A stretch of 64,000 nt of DNA, taken from Erinaceus europaeus. Lineage: Eukaryota > Chordata > Mammalia > Eulipotyphla > Erinaceidae. Both the position numbers and the translations under genes were made by a program. How positions within the stretch are numbered: the stretch's first letter is position 1; the number at the start of each line of letters is the position of its first letter. The notes below the pieces were generated by a model, which saw only the letters and a program-made list of their open reading frames with translations, did no database searches and was not told the DNA's origin. Shown here one piece after another: positions 54,407 through 64,000 of this stretch. The DNA lies in the NCBI RefSeq assembly GCF_950295315.1, contig NC_080175.1:80322066-80386065 (forward strand), read 5' to 3'.

Positions 54407-54705
54407 TTTTTAAATATTTTATTTTATTTATTTATTCCCTTTTGTTGCCCTTGATGTTTCATTGTTGTAGTTATTATTGTTGTTGTTATTGATGTCGTCA
54501 TTGTTGGATAGGACAGAGAGAAATGGAGAGAGAAGGGAAAGACAGAGAGGGGGAGAGAAAGATAGACACCTGCAGACCTGCTTCACCACCTGTGAAGCGA
54601 CTCCCCTGTAGGTGGGGAGCCGGGGGCTCGAACTGGGATCTTTACGCTGGTCCTTGTGCTTTGTGCCACCTGCGCTTAACCCACTGCACTACCGCTGGAC
54701 TCCCT
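54407..54705 (-). mobile_element. SINE-A 17 bp after the exon 6 donor
   Basis: Antisense SINE-A starting in a T-run just after gtaagtctgaaaact. Body gacagagagaaatggagaga, head tgcgcttaacccactgcact. Confidence 0.9.
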
Positions 54706-54719
54706 AAACTTAAGTCCCA

Positions 54720-55215
54720 CTTCTAAGTGAGATCATTTGGCATTCATCCTTCCCCTTTTGGTGCATCTCACGCAACATGATTCCTTCAAGCTCATCCTCA
54801 GTGAGGCAAAGGAGATAGTTTCATCATTTTTGGTAGCTGCACAATATTATATGGTATTCCAATTCATGTGAGAAAGTTGGTGGCACAACTTTCGTTTTTT
54901 TTATTAGTAATTTAAGCTTGATCTACAAAATTAGCACAACTACTCATCTGCCACTGGGCATCTGGGTTGCTTCCATCCTTGCACTATTCCGAATGTTACT
55001 GCTATGAACATAGATGTGTACTGGTCTCTTTGGATGAGTGTTTTTTCTTTCTTTGAATAGATCCCTAGCAGAGAGATTGCTGAGTCACAGGGCGAGGCAC
55101 CTCCAAACTATCTTCCACAGGCAGTTGACTCAATTTACACTCCCAACAGCAATATAGAAGTGTTCCTCCCCTCCCCCTAGCCCCTTAACGTCCTCACCAG
55201 TCCTTTCCTTTAACT
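54720..55215 (-). mobile_element. L1 ORF2 fragment
   Basis: Antisense: aagtgagatcatttggcatt, acatgattccttcaagctca, tgggcatctgggttgcttcc, ctgagtcacagggcgaggca, caatttacactcccaacagc. Confidence 0.8.
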
Positions 55216-55257
55216 TTAACTGATACCTGGTAGCATCAAATAAAATATCATTTACTG

Positions 55258-55515
55258 GAAACCAGGCAGTGGTGCAGCAGGTTAGACGCATATGGCACAA
55301 AGCGCAAAGACCAGCCTAAGGATCCCAGTTCTAGACTCCAGTACCCCACCTGTAGGGGGTTCGCTTCACAAGTGGAGATAAGCAGGTCTGCTCTGTCATC
55401 CCCTCCTCTCTCTATTTCTCTCTGTCCTATGCGACAACGATAACAATAACAGCAACAACAATAAACAACAAGGACAACAAGAGGAAAAAATTTAAAAAAG
55501 ATAAAATGTTTTTCC
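55258..55515 (+). mobile_element. SINE-A
   Basis: gaaaccaggcagtggtgcag, gcacaaagcgcaaagaccag, ccccacctgtagggggttcg, tail aacaaggacaacaagaggaa. Confidence 0.85.
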
Positions 55516-55554
55516 TTTTAAAAAGTATCATTTAGTATTATCTGTTAGCCTTTA

Positions 55555-55965
55555 CTACTTTATAAAGTTGTGACTTACACAATAAGCTTTAGTTTAGCTC
55601 ACAAGTCTGTGGGCTAGCCGTTTGGGGTCTTAGTAGGTCTTTTGCTGACTTTCACCGGGCTAATTCATGTCTGTAGTCAGTTTCCATGTCAGACAGGGAA
55701 GCTGACAGTTCTGAGAAACCCTCATTCCCAATTCTTGTGATTCACTAGTAGTGGAAGTGCCTTGGATATTCTCCACGTGGCCTTTCATCCTTCAGCAGAT
55801 TAGGTTTGCCTACATGGTGTTTGCAAGTTACTAAATGCAGGAGTGGGGCAGACCCAGGGTGCAAGTGCATTTCATGTCTGTGTGTATCACATGTGAGAGT
55901 GTCTTACTGGCTAAAGCAAGTGATGAGCCAACCAAATTAAGAAATGGATTTCACCTCTTGCTAAG
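55555..55965. repeat. Ancient interspersed repeat, class uncertain
   Basis: Order tttagctcacaagtctgtgg, ggtcttttgctgactttcac, tctccacgtggcctttcatc, ctggctaaagcaagtgatga recalls an old mammalian repeat, probably LTR-derived. I cannot name it with confidence. Confidence 0.4.
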
Positions 55966-55974
55966 ATATACTCT

Positions 55975-56265
55975 GCTGGAAGCAACCCAGGTGTCCAACA
56001 ACAGATGAGTGGCTGAATAAGTTGTGATCTATATACACAATGGAATACCACTCAGCTATTAAACATGGTGAATTCACCTTCTTTACCTCATCTTGGATGG
56101 AGCTTGAAGGAATCATGTTAAGTGAGATAAGCCAGAAAGAAAAAGATGAATATGTTGTGATCTTACTCATAGACAAGTTGAAAAATAAGAACAGAAGGGA
56201 AAACGCAAAGCAGAACTTGGACTGGATTTGATGGGGGACTTGGGGGGGGGGTTCAGGTATTTTAT
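55975..56265 (+). mobile_element. L1 ORF2 tail and UTR start
   Basis: Sense: caggtgtccaacaacagatg, atggaataccactcagctat, ggagcttgaaggaatcatgt, cagaacttggactggatttg, cut in a poly-G run. Confidence 0.85.
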
Positions 56266-56269
56266 GACG

Positions 56270-56425
56270 ATTTAGATTGAAAAGATTATTTATATGAGAG
56301 AGGGAAAGAGAGAGCCAGATCATCACTCAGGCACATGCATACTATTCTAGACATTAAATTTAGGACCATATGCTTGCAAGTCCAGCACTATTCCAATGTA
56401 CAACCTTCCAGGCTCTATATAACTA
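56270..56425 (-). mobile_element. SINE-D
   Basis: ttgaaaagattatttatatg, ccagatcatcactcaggcac, accatatgcttgcaagtcca. Confidence 0.65.
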
Positions 56426-56429
56426 TTTA

Positions 56430-56560
56430 GAGAGGAAAAGGAAAAGAGAGAGAGAGGAGGAGAGGAAGGGGAGGGAAGGGGAGGGGAGGGGAGAGGAGAG
56501 AAGAGGAGAGGAGAGGAGAGGAGAGGAGAGAAGAGGAGAGGAGAGGAGAGGAGAGGAAAA
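56430..56560 (+). repeat. GGAGA-type purine microsatellite with G-run core
   Basis: GGAGA pentamers over about 130 bp, with ggggagggaaggggagggga near 56469-56495: closely spaced G-runs that could form a G-quadruplex. Confidence 0.9.
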
Positions 56561-56741
56561 TGAAAAACTACATTTCCCAAATTGCATTGCATCTAGGACT
56601 CTGGAGTGAGTAGGATTCCACCCACCAAGAAATCTGGAGGCCATTTTCTGTCTCTAGCTGTCTCTTCTCTTCCATCCCCTCCACCCCTCTCCTCTCTTTT
56701 CAATCTAAATTTTAAAAGCTTCGTGTATGTAGAATAAAAAC

Positions 56742-56760
56742 TGGGCCGGCCCGGGCCGGA
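56742..56760. other. All-GC palindrome
   Basis: ccggcccgggccgg (56746-56759) is a perfect 14-bp palindrome in otherwise AT-rich DNA, extended on the left by ggg. See findings. Confidence 0.8.
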
Positions 56761-56964
56761 AGACCTCTCAGCAGGATTGTGCCAGGCCTACTTTCATCCT
56801 CCCAGCCTTTCACACCACATAAAAAAAGAAGTTGACCTCATGACATTTCCAGCTTTGATAGCCATTCATACAATTTTCCTTGGAGCTATTAAATTGATTA
56901 CCTATCCAAATGTATTTTACTATAGGACATTGGAGAATAAATATTTCATATCTGTTTTTTGTTT

Positions 56965-57215
56965 GTTTGTTTTTTGTCTCCAGGGTTCTTTCTGGGACTC
57001 AGTGCCTGTGCTACGAATCCACTGCTCCTGGTGGCCATTTTTCCCCATTTTGTTGCCCTTGTTGGATAGGGCAGAGAGAAATAGAGGGAGGACAGAGAGG
57101 GGGAGAGAAGGACAGAGAGAACCACCGGTGGCACAGGCCCCTTGCAGGTGGGGAGCCAGGAGCTCAAACCGGATCCTTACTTATCCCGCTGCGCCACTGC
57201 CCAGCCCCCTCATAC
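56965..57215 (-). mobile_element. SINE-B, short copy
   Basis: Antisense: tctccagggttctttctggg, ccactgctcctggtggccat, ttgttggatagggcagagag, head cccgctgcgccactgcccag. Part of the middle is missing. Confidence 0.8.
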
Positions 57216-57540
57216 ATACTCTGTATTCAGCTGAAGATTTTGGCCTTTTTGTGATGTGAAAGACCCCGATAGTGAATATTATGTAAGACATCTTTCAAAC
57301 TTTAGGGTGTCCTTGCAATCTAAGCTTTACTTCCTTCACAATGAAACCACAGATTATCATTCTTGAAAGTATACATACTCAATCTTGAAAAAAGAAATGG
57401 GGGGGGAGGGGGAAATACTATCATAAGCCACTGAGACAGTAGATCTGCATATACTTAGAAAACTTTCAATTCCAAACAGGTTTTACTTGTCTTCCTAGAG
57501 TATCTCTTCTGAAGCTGCTGCTGCCTTAACTAAGAACGCG
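57216..57540. other. Unique intron 6 sequence
   Basis: Poly-G tract near 57397-57412. Nothing else recognised. Confidence 0.35.
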
Positions 57541-57544
57541 TCAT

Positions 57545-57708
57545 GTTTATCACACAGCAGGGACTTGGAAATAGCTCACCCAGGAGAGGGAATGATGTCT
57601 CCCTGTATGTGAGACCAATCACTGTCTTGGAGCACCACGGATGGTGAAGCAGTACTATCGAGTCTCTTTTCTCTCCCGTGCATTTGTGAGGCCTTTGGTT
57701 TACTTTTT

Positions 57709-57710
<2 letters not shown>
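57545..57710 (+). mobile_element. tRNA-type SINE
   Basis: acttggaaatagctcaccca, gagcaccacggatggtgaag, ending in the CA repeat that replaces its tail. Confidence 0.55.
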
Positions 57711-57753
<43 letters not shown>

Positions 57754-57767
57754 GCACACGCACACGC

Positions 57768-57823
<56 letters not shown>

Positions 57824-57862
57824 CACACCACACACACACCACACACACACACACACACACTA
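57711..57862. repeat. (CA)n microsatellite, interrupted
   Basis: About 150 bp of CA with CG interruptions (cacacgcgcacacgcacacg) and ACC interruptions. Confidence 0.95.
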
Positions 57863-58029
57863 AAAATAGCCACTTTGCAGTGCAGCCAAACAACCGTAGC
57901 ACCTTCACTTATACAAACTCACATTTGTTATCAATACATGCAACACTGAAATTAAACTCAGAAAAGGAGAAGTTGTTTCAGAGCAGGAATGTGAGAGAAA
58001 GGAGGGGAGAGAAAGTACCGGGAAAACTG

Positions 58030-58250
58030 TACTGGACAGGGTGGAGAAAGTATTGATAGCTCACCTGGAGAGTGCATCTGCTTTGCCATGCTCGTGACCC
58101 AAGTCTAAGCCTGACCCTCTGCAGTGAAGGCAGCTTTGGTATTGTCATGTCTTTCCTTGTCTCTTTGTCTCTTTCTACCTGGAAAAATAAAATCGACTCA
58201 GAGTCCTGGTGCTCTGATGAGGACCAAAAAAAAAAAAAAAAAATTACATT
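58030..58250 (+). mobile_element. tRNA-type SINE
   Basis: ggtggagaaagtattgatag, ctcacctggagagtgcatct, tail aaaaataaaatcgactcaga then poly-A. Confidence 0.65.
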
Positions 58251-58479
58251 GGCTGTCTTTTAATAAGTCATGAAGTCTTTCAAAAATTTCCCCTCATATA
58301 AGATTTTACCTTTTTCTTTAGATTACCCCAATTATTCTACCCATGTTTTTTCCTAGAACAATTTCAAGTCTCTACAGGCTGACTTATTCCTAGATCTGAA
58401 ATTCATATTATTTCTAACTATGATAATGAAGATTTTATGAATTAGCAAGTGTGATACTGATTAAAAAAAAAAGCAGTAC

Positions 58480-58640
58480 TCTCTAAGTCTAAACTCCTGT
58501 CCTATGATCTTAGATAAATTTCTCTAAACCTCAGCTTTCTCACATAGACAATGAAAGCAAACATATATTCCCTTCCATATGCAGTTTTGGTGAGGCTCAA
58601 AGATGTAAGAATGCAAGTGTATTGAAACTAAAGAGAATTA
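58480..58640 (+). repeat. MIR fragment
   Basis: tcctatgatcttagataaat, ttctctaaacctcagctttc, tttggtgaggctcaaagatg. Confidence 0.55.
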
Positions 58641-58641
58641 T

Positions 58642-58955
58642 TCCAGGAGGTCGGGCAGTTAACCTGGTGCACCAGGTTAAATGCACATCTCACCACGTGC
58701 AGGGACAGGAGCTGAGCCCCCACTCCCCACCTGTGAGTGTTGGAAGCAGAGATGCAGGTATCTCTTTCTCTCGCCCTATCTCCCTTCCCCCTCTCAATTT
58801 CTCTCTGTCCTATCAAATAAAAGAGAAAGAATTTTTTAAAAAGAAGAAGAAGAAGAAGAAGAAGAAGAAGAAATAGCCACCAGGAGCAATGGATTCATAG
58901 TGCCGGCACTGAGCTCCAATGATAACCCTGGAGACAATAAATAATAAATAAAAAC
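58642..58955 (+). mobile_element. SINE-C/B composite with (GAA)n
   Basis: Head ggaggtcgggcagttaacct, ccccactccccacctgtgag, (GAA)n at 58840-58873, then ccaccaggagcaatggattc and gagctccaatgataaccctg. Confidence 0.8.
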
Positions 58956-58984
58956 TAATTATTCCACTGTGAGATATTTTTCAC

Positions 58985-59670
58985 CTTCCCAAAAGTTATA
59001 AAGAGTAAGCCTCCGTTGGTTTGTTTCTTTCTGGGTGCCTTTTCTAGTGAGGTCCTGGCAGATCTGTGGTGGCAGGTAGGCACCGACTGTTATGTTCTGA
59101 CTTTATTCTCCGCCTATGGGGAAGAGCTGGTGCTTTAGCTCATGGCTTTGTCTTTCCATAGCAGTCTTGAACCTGAGCTTTCCCTTCCTGCTAACAAAAT
59201 CCCCTCTGAATCAGTGGTTTATTAGTCTCTGTCTTTCATCTTCCCCCTCCCCACTACCCTAAAATTGGAGTCAAGAGTGCTGGCAAGAGCTGGACTGACT
59301 CCTTCCAGAGAGAAAAGTGCTTCACCCCTTTCTCATCAACAGTATGTGCATTTGATGTGGCATATACAGATGAACAAAACCACGGATTGCAACGCAGTGT
59401 TAGATTCTTCCAAAGCTGTTGTTTCAATCCAAGACAATAAGCCATTTCTCCAAGTTGGCAGTTACTGCTTCTGGCACTCAATTACATTTGATATGAGTCT
59501 GTGAGAGGAAATATTTAGCTCCATCCTAGATCCCAGCTGCTGGTTGGAACGTGTGCTTCAAGCACTTTTATTTCCTTTTGGAAAGTGCAACTTTGACCAC
59601 CCAGAAGCTTAGGGGCTGGGAGTCACAAAGACACTAAATTTGTTGTCAGGATGCATCATGGTGCCTTAAG
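58985..59670. other. Repeat-free intron 6 stretch
   Basis: Nearly 0.7 kb with balanced composition and no repeat signature. Contains short open frames on both strands but no exon I can place. A candidate conserved non-coding region. Confidence 0.45.
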
Positions 59671-59679
59671 GTAACTTTT

Positions 59680-59938
59680 TTTTTGCCTCCAGGGTTATTG
59701 CTGGGACTCAGTACCAGCACTATGAATCCAGTGCTCCTGGAGACATTTTTTTTCCCCTTTTACTGGATACGACAGAGCGACATTGAGAGGAAAGAGAGAG
59801 ATAGAATCCTGCAGACCTGCTTTGCACCTTGTGAAGCAACCCCCCTGCAGGTAGAGCTTGAACCTAGATCCTTGTGTGGGTCCTTGCGCTTCATACTATG
59901 TGCACTTAAGCAGGTGTGCCCCCTTAAGTGTAATTTTG
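59680..59938 (-). mobile_element. SINE-B
   Basis: Antisense: gcctccagggttattgctgg, ccagtgctcctggagacatt, gatacgacagagcgacattg, head gtgcacttaagcaggtgtgc. Confidence 0.8.
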
Positions 59939-60114
59939 TCATAGCTGATTAGGTGTCTCCGTAGAGGCGGACACTCACATGGGGGGGAGCAGGAGAAAGG
60001 GCTCATGTGCCAAGAGTTAGGCTGGCTGACTGCTAAGGCCCTTCTGACTCAGAATCCATGGTTCTGCTTACTTAGTCCTGCTTCTGTTCCCTAAGCTAGG
60101 CCAGAGCTGGCTCA

Positions 60115-60480
60115 GCTACCTTTTTAAAACTAATATAGTACAGATACAAAATTTTCCATTTTTTAAAATAACATATTTTAGTGGCACTAATCTTGTTCAA
60201 CATGTCAAGTGATCACTACTCTCCATTTCAAAAAGTTTTATCACCCCACTAGGCAGTAACTTCTCCCCACTCCCTTTTCATAACCCCTAGTAATCTCTGT
60301 TCTACTTTGCCTCATGAATATTGAATATTCCTGTTCTAGATACATAAGTTAAATATTTTTCCCTTCTGTGTCTGACTTAGCATGTTTTTAGCTTTCATAT
60401 GTGTGTATGATTAATACCTTTTGGTGACTGAGTATTATTCCATTGTGGATAAATCACATTTTCTTTACATTTTAATTTAT
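60115..60480 (-). repeat. Old L1 3'-end fragment
   Basis: Diverged antisense L1: aacatgtcaagtgatcacta, gactgagtattattccattg. Confidence 0.5.
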
Positions 60481-60549
60481 TGTTATACTTATTTCATGGA
60501 CGAGAAAACACTGCTGATTATATAACTGGAAAACTGATTTATCTCTCCA

Positions 60550-60825
60550 AATATGATTCCTTCAAGCTCCATACAAGATGGGGTCAAGAAGATGAATTCC
60601 TAGCTGTGCACTAGTTTTTAATAGCTGAGTACTAGTCCCTTGTGTATATATATCACAATTTACTCAGCCACTTTTCTGTTGTTGGACACCTAGGTTGCTT
60701 CTAGGTTTTGGCTGTTACAAATTGTGCTGCTATGAGCATAGCATACACAAATCTTTTTCGATTGGATATGTTTGTTTCCTTAGGATATATACCTAGGAGA
60801 GGAATTGCAGGGTGGAGAGAAAAAT
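60550..60825 (-). mobile_element. L1 ORF2 fragment
   Basis: Antisense: atgattccttcaagctccat, acacctaggttgcttctagg, gttacaaattgtgctgctat, atacctaggagaggaattgc. Confidence 0.8.
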
Positions 60826-60969
60826 AACAACAACAACAAAAAAAAAAAACAAAACACTAGATGCCATGGCCTTTCCCAGACCTTATTTGGAACAGAGAAG
60901 GTTCCATTAATGGTAATATCATCCCAGGTTGCACTGGATTTTCCCCTTAGCTGCTTATACAGTACCTTT

Positions 60970-61112
60970 TAAAAAGATTTACTTGTTGTACATGAAAGAG
61001 AAGGTTTAATATGAGACAGAGAGGTTAGTATAGCATTACTCTGGCACGTGCTGAAGACCAAGTTGAGGACCTTGGGCATACAGGCCCAAGGCTCCATCAG
61101 TGGAGCTATTTT
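60970..61112 (-). mobile_element. SINE-D
   Basis: agacagagaggttagtatag, cattactctggcacgtgctg, caggcccaaggctccatcag. Confidence 0.65.
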
Positions 61113-61545
61113 AAGAAATATTTTTATTGGGGGGAATTAATAGTTTACAGTAAGTATAGTTGCTGGTACATGTGTAAAATTTCTCAGGTTTCTGTAAAAC
61201 ACTCTCTCCCCAGCATAGGTACTCCTCCACCATCATGTACCAGGACCTAAAAGCTCACCCTCCACGCCAGAGTCCCTTACTTTGGTGCAATATACCAAAC
61301 TCAATCCAAGTTCTGCTTTGTATTGCTCTTTTGTTCTAATTTTTCAACTTTCATCTATGAGTGGGATCATCTCATAATCATCCTTCTCTGCTTATCTCGC
61401 TTAACATGATTCCTTCAAAATCTATGCAGGCTAAGGTGAAGAAGGTGACTTCACCATTCTTAATAGTTGAGTAGTGTTAAAAAAAATAAAGCTAAATAGT
61501 ATATATTGTGTATATAGACCACAGCTGTCTCAACCATTCACTTTT
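61113..61545 (-). mobile_element. L1 short 3' end
   Basis: Antisense: tttttattggggggaattaa, catcatgtaccaggacctaa, ccaagttctgctttgtattg, gtgtatatagaccacagctg. Confidence 0.85.
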
Positions 61546-62560
61546 TGTTGGAGCTATTTTCTTAGCTGCTATTTAGTACCTTTTGATGCACCCTCTACAC
61601 TCTACTTTCACCCACCATGAGTGTTGTGGAGGAATCTCTAGTGATTGACAGGGATCTCAAATAACCTCATATTATCCATCATTGACTCTGGCTAAGCATG
61701 TTAGTTCTCTACCTAACAACTGCTGAGTATGACTTCATTGGTTGTTACTGGTTTCTGATAAGAAACTGAAGTCCCCATCTTTTATTTTCTGGGTGTTGCC
61801 TTATCCTGAAGGTACTGACATCACCCATTGGAATCTAGTGTTTCCTACAACAAGCTCTGGACTTCTCAAGATTGCTGCATGTTGTTCCATTTATGTAATG
61901 AACTTTTCTTTTCCTGTTGAGTTATGTATTGTTAAGGGTAACATAGGAATACTGACTATGGCCCCCGTTTAAAGATATTTCTGTGATACAATGGAAAAAT
62001 CCCTCCACTCCTATGATGCTGACTTCCTTTTAGATCACGTTCATGTAGAACTTCTCCTCCCCTCCCTTCATGATGTCCTTTCTCAGAGGCTCCTGCAGTC
62101 CCAGGCATTAGGCCTGCCCACTCTCTCCATTCCTCCTAATAGGCCCAGACATCTGAATTTCAAGTGCAAGTGCAAGTTAGAATTACTATTACAGAAAGAT
62201 TCTGAGTATGTGTGATGGAATTCCAAAACTAACACCTATCTGTGATATGACACAGGGGAATACAATACTACTTAGAGCCAGGTGTTTTTGTGACATGTGC
62301 TGTTCCTTCTTTGCAGGAGGGGGCTTCTTTGTGAAAATCTACTTCCTCGGTAGAGTTCAGTCTTCAGAACGTTCTCTATACTTCCCAAATCCATAAGCTA
62401 GATATCAAGACATTGGCTTCTTTAAGAATTTTTTTTCAAGAACAATCTGATGTGATATCTGATTCCTCACCACCAAAGGGAGGTGTTTCTTCTCCTGATA
62501 CCCTCTTGGTACTGGCAGACAGAATTTTGCACAAAAGGGGACATTGTATTTTTTATTATG
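61546..62560. other. Unique intron 6 stretch, 1.0 kb
   Basis: No repeat recognised. Consecutive + strand open frames (61742-61972, 61991-62215, 62208-62396) show no family I know and no consistent splice signals. Confidence 0.4.
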
Positions 62561-62564
62561 TATT

Positions 62565-62606
62565 TTTAAATAGGAGAGACAGAGATAGGGAGAGAGAGAC
62601 AGAGGA

Positions 62607-62638
<32 letters not shown>

Positions 62639-62745
62639 CAGAATACCATCCCAGTACATGAGATAACAGGGCTCAAACTAGGAGTCTCAGGCATGTTGAG
62701 TCTTGTCATCTATCAGTTGAGCTTTTTACCAGGGTGCAAAGAAGG
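62565..62745 (-). mobile_element. SINE with GA/GACA tract
   Basis: Purine tract 62575-62640 with (gaca)n, then ataccatcccagtacatgag and head tatcagttgagctttttacc. Confidence 0.65.
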
Positions 62746-63210
62746 ACATTTTGGGTTCCATTTTCCCTCCCTCTCCCATGGTCTCTCATTGGTTTAATAA
62801 CTCCTATGTGTCCATCTTTGGTCTCTTAAATCTCAAATGTTCATGACTTTGATATGGCTGACCCAGCAGTACCTGGAGTTTGAGTAAGTCTGCATTTACT
62901 GCTTACATACTCTCAGAGACTGTTACCAAACAATGGGTAACAAGTACATTCTAGATCTTAGCTTGGCTGTGGTGTTGCTTGACAGGTTTGGTTCCCAGAA
63001 GTGGAATGACAGAAATCTCTTCCAATGGTCAGTCAACATATACTTATGAAAAGCTAGCATACTACAAACAGATAAGCAGGATTATCACTTTCTAAATAAT
63101 TGCAGTATAATTTTCTATAAAAATAAATACAGAAAGTTTAGGGAGAAATCTCCTGTAATTTTATAATTACATAAACATAACTTCCTTCATGACCAAGAAT
63201 TTTTTTGTGT
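62746..63210. other. Unique intron 6 sequence
   Basis: Nothing recognised. Confidence 0.35.
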
Positions 63211-63214
63211 GTAG

Positions 63215-63395
63215 TTTTCACTGCTCGGGGTAACCTTTTTCAGGTAGAAAGACACAGAAACAGAGGGCGAGAGGGAAAGACAACACAGCACTGAAGTGTG
63301 CCGCCAGTATTGGGAGCTGGGTTCAAATTTGAGTCATGCACATAACAGATCAGACACCTTCCCAGGTGAACTATCTTGCCAGCTCTGACCTAGAG
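63215..63395 (-). mobile_element. SINE, diverged
   Basis: ttttcaggtagaaagacaca, cagcactgaagtgtgccgcc, head aggtgaactatcttgccagc. Confidence 0.6.
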
Positions 63396-63825
63396 ACATT
63401 TTAAAATTAGATATTGATTAGAAGATTATAGCTCTAGATGAAGGTTAGACTAGTAGAAACATTTAGTTGCACAGCTAGCCTCCACTAGAAATCTTAATCT
63501 CATTCCTTTCTTGAGATGGCCCTATATGTAATTTGAGGAAACCTCTTTTTTTTTAGCTATTTTTCTAGAAAGTGCCTATAGACCATACTCAAACAGATTT
63601 TCCTGTCCCCTAAAATTTAGATAAAATTGCCTTGAAATTCTATTCTGTGGAGAAAGCTCAGTGTCCTTTCTAGCAGTCCTTGAATTCCTGGAACATTTAT
63701 AAATTTATGTTCGCTTGGTCTTCCTAAAATTCTTGGTCTCCATTGCTGCCACCTTGGGTTATGCTGTTCTATCTGGTCTATCATTGACCCAAGTAAGAAA
63801 TTCAGCACCTTTTCCCATTACCATG
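63396..63825. other. Unique intron 6 sequence
   Basis: Nothing recognised. Confidence 0.35.
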
Positions 63826-63829
63826 GGAA

Positions 63830-64000
63830 GCAGTGTCGATAAATGGAACTACCATATGATCCAGTATTTCACTGCTTGCTATTTAACCAGAAGAGATGAA
63901 TTCACTAACTTGAAAAGGTGTTTTTTTGCAGCATAGTTTATAATAGTCAAGATATGGGAGCAACCTAAGTGTTCATTCATGCAATTATGGATGAAGAAAT
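63830..64000 (+). mobile_element. L1 ORF2 fragment, runs off the window
   Basis: Sense: aaatggaactaccatatgat, ccagtatttcactgcttgct, agtttataatagtcaagata, gcaacctaagtgttcattca. This is the ORF2 C-terminal region. Confidence 0.8.

Noticed and set aside
57576..57949. Frames rich in Val-Cys or His-Thr
   Set aside because: They read through the CA microsatellite.
61742..62396. Chain of + strand open frames as exons of a second gene
   Set aside because: The frames are short, differ in phase and lack a convincing acceptor/donor pattern or known domain.
1..64000. Direct-repeat arrays as CRISPR, or operon-like gene order
   Set aside because: Repeats are dispersed SINE/L1 copies and microsatellites. 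The DNA is mammalian, so bacterial systems do not apply.
54391..64000. Further MAP3K13 exons
   Set aside because: I looked for the expected helical segment after the kinase domain with flanking splice signals and did not find it. Intron 6 appears to continue past the end.

Overview
The window is vertebrate nuclear DNA, from a placental mammal. It carries spliced coding exons with GT-AG introns, a dense load of tRNA-derived SINEs and L1 ends, and MIR/L2/MaLR fossils. The abundant young SINE (A box TAGCGCAGCGGG, B box GGTTCGAGCCC, CAACAA-rich tail) is one I associate with hedgehogs (Erinaceus); that species call is from memory and unchecked. There is no bacterial, CRISPR or phage content.

Gene content: one protein-coding gene, on the + strand. 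Six exons encode the first 428 residues of MAP3K13 (LZK, a mixed-lineage MAP3K). Coding segments are 16088-16568, 29777-29960, 43841-44032, 50989-51147, 53137-53295 and 54282-54390. They join in frame and give an N-terminal tail plus an apparently complete kinase domain. The leucine zippers and C-terminus lie downstream of base 64000. Nearly everything from 16.5 kb onward is therefore MAP3K13 intron. Bases 1-15999 are upstream of the first coding exon, either intron after a non-coding exon or 5' flank. The only other host-gene trace is a decayed AKR1B-type processed pseudogene on the - strand at 7.3-7.8 kb.

Repeat labels used here: SINE-A is the young family with the A box above. SINE-B is similar with a 3' part reading like 'agcgataaccctggaggcaa'. 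SINE-C has 'gtggcacacctggttgag'. SINE-D has 'actctggtacatgtgct' in antisense view. SINE-E has 'agccagagctgagcagtg'. 'L1 short 3' end' is ORF2 tail plus a short UTR ending near AATAAAG. 'L1 long-UTR' is a lineage whose 3' UTR runs for 1-2 kb or more.

Most notable: (1) intron 2 holds an L1 long-UTR insertion, about 4.4 kb with exact 14-bp target duplications, whose 3' UTR contains a 48-bp minisatellite arranged as a head-to-head palindrome with arms of about 0.65 kb. (2) A Y3 RNA fragment is fused to a SINE and inserted as one unit between 14-bp duplications. (3) A 35-nt 5' tRNA-Gly half sits between near-perfect 20-bp duplications. (4) A tailless, 3'-truncated L1 carries an intact 324-codon ORF1 between exact 20-bp duplications. 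(5) A candidate solo LTR has TGTG...CACA ends and a 4-bp duplication. Items 2-4 are unusual products of retrotransposition in one locus. Boundaries of individual SINE and L1 copies are approximate unless a target-site duplication (TSD) is given.
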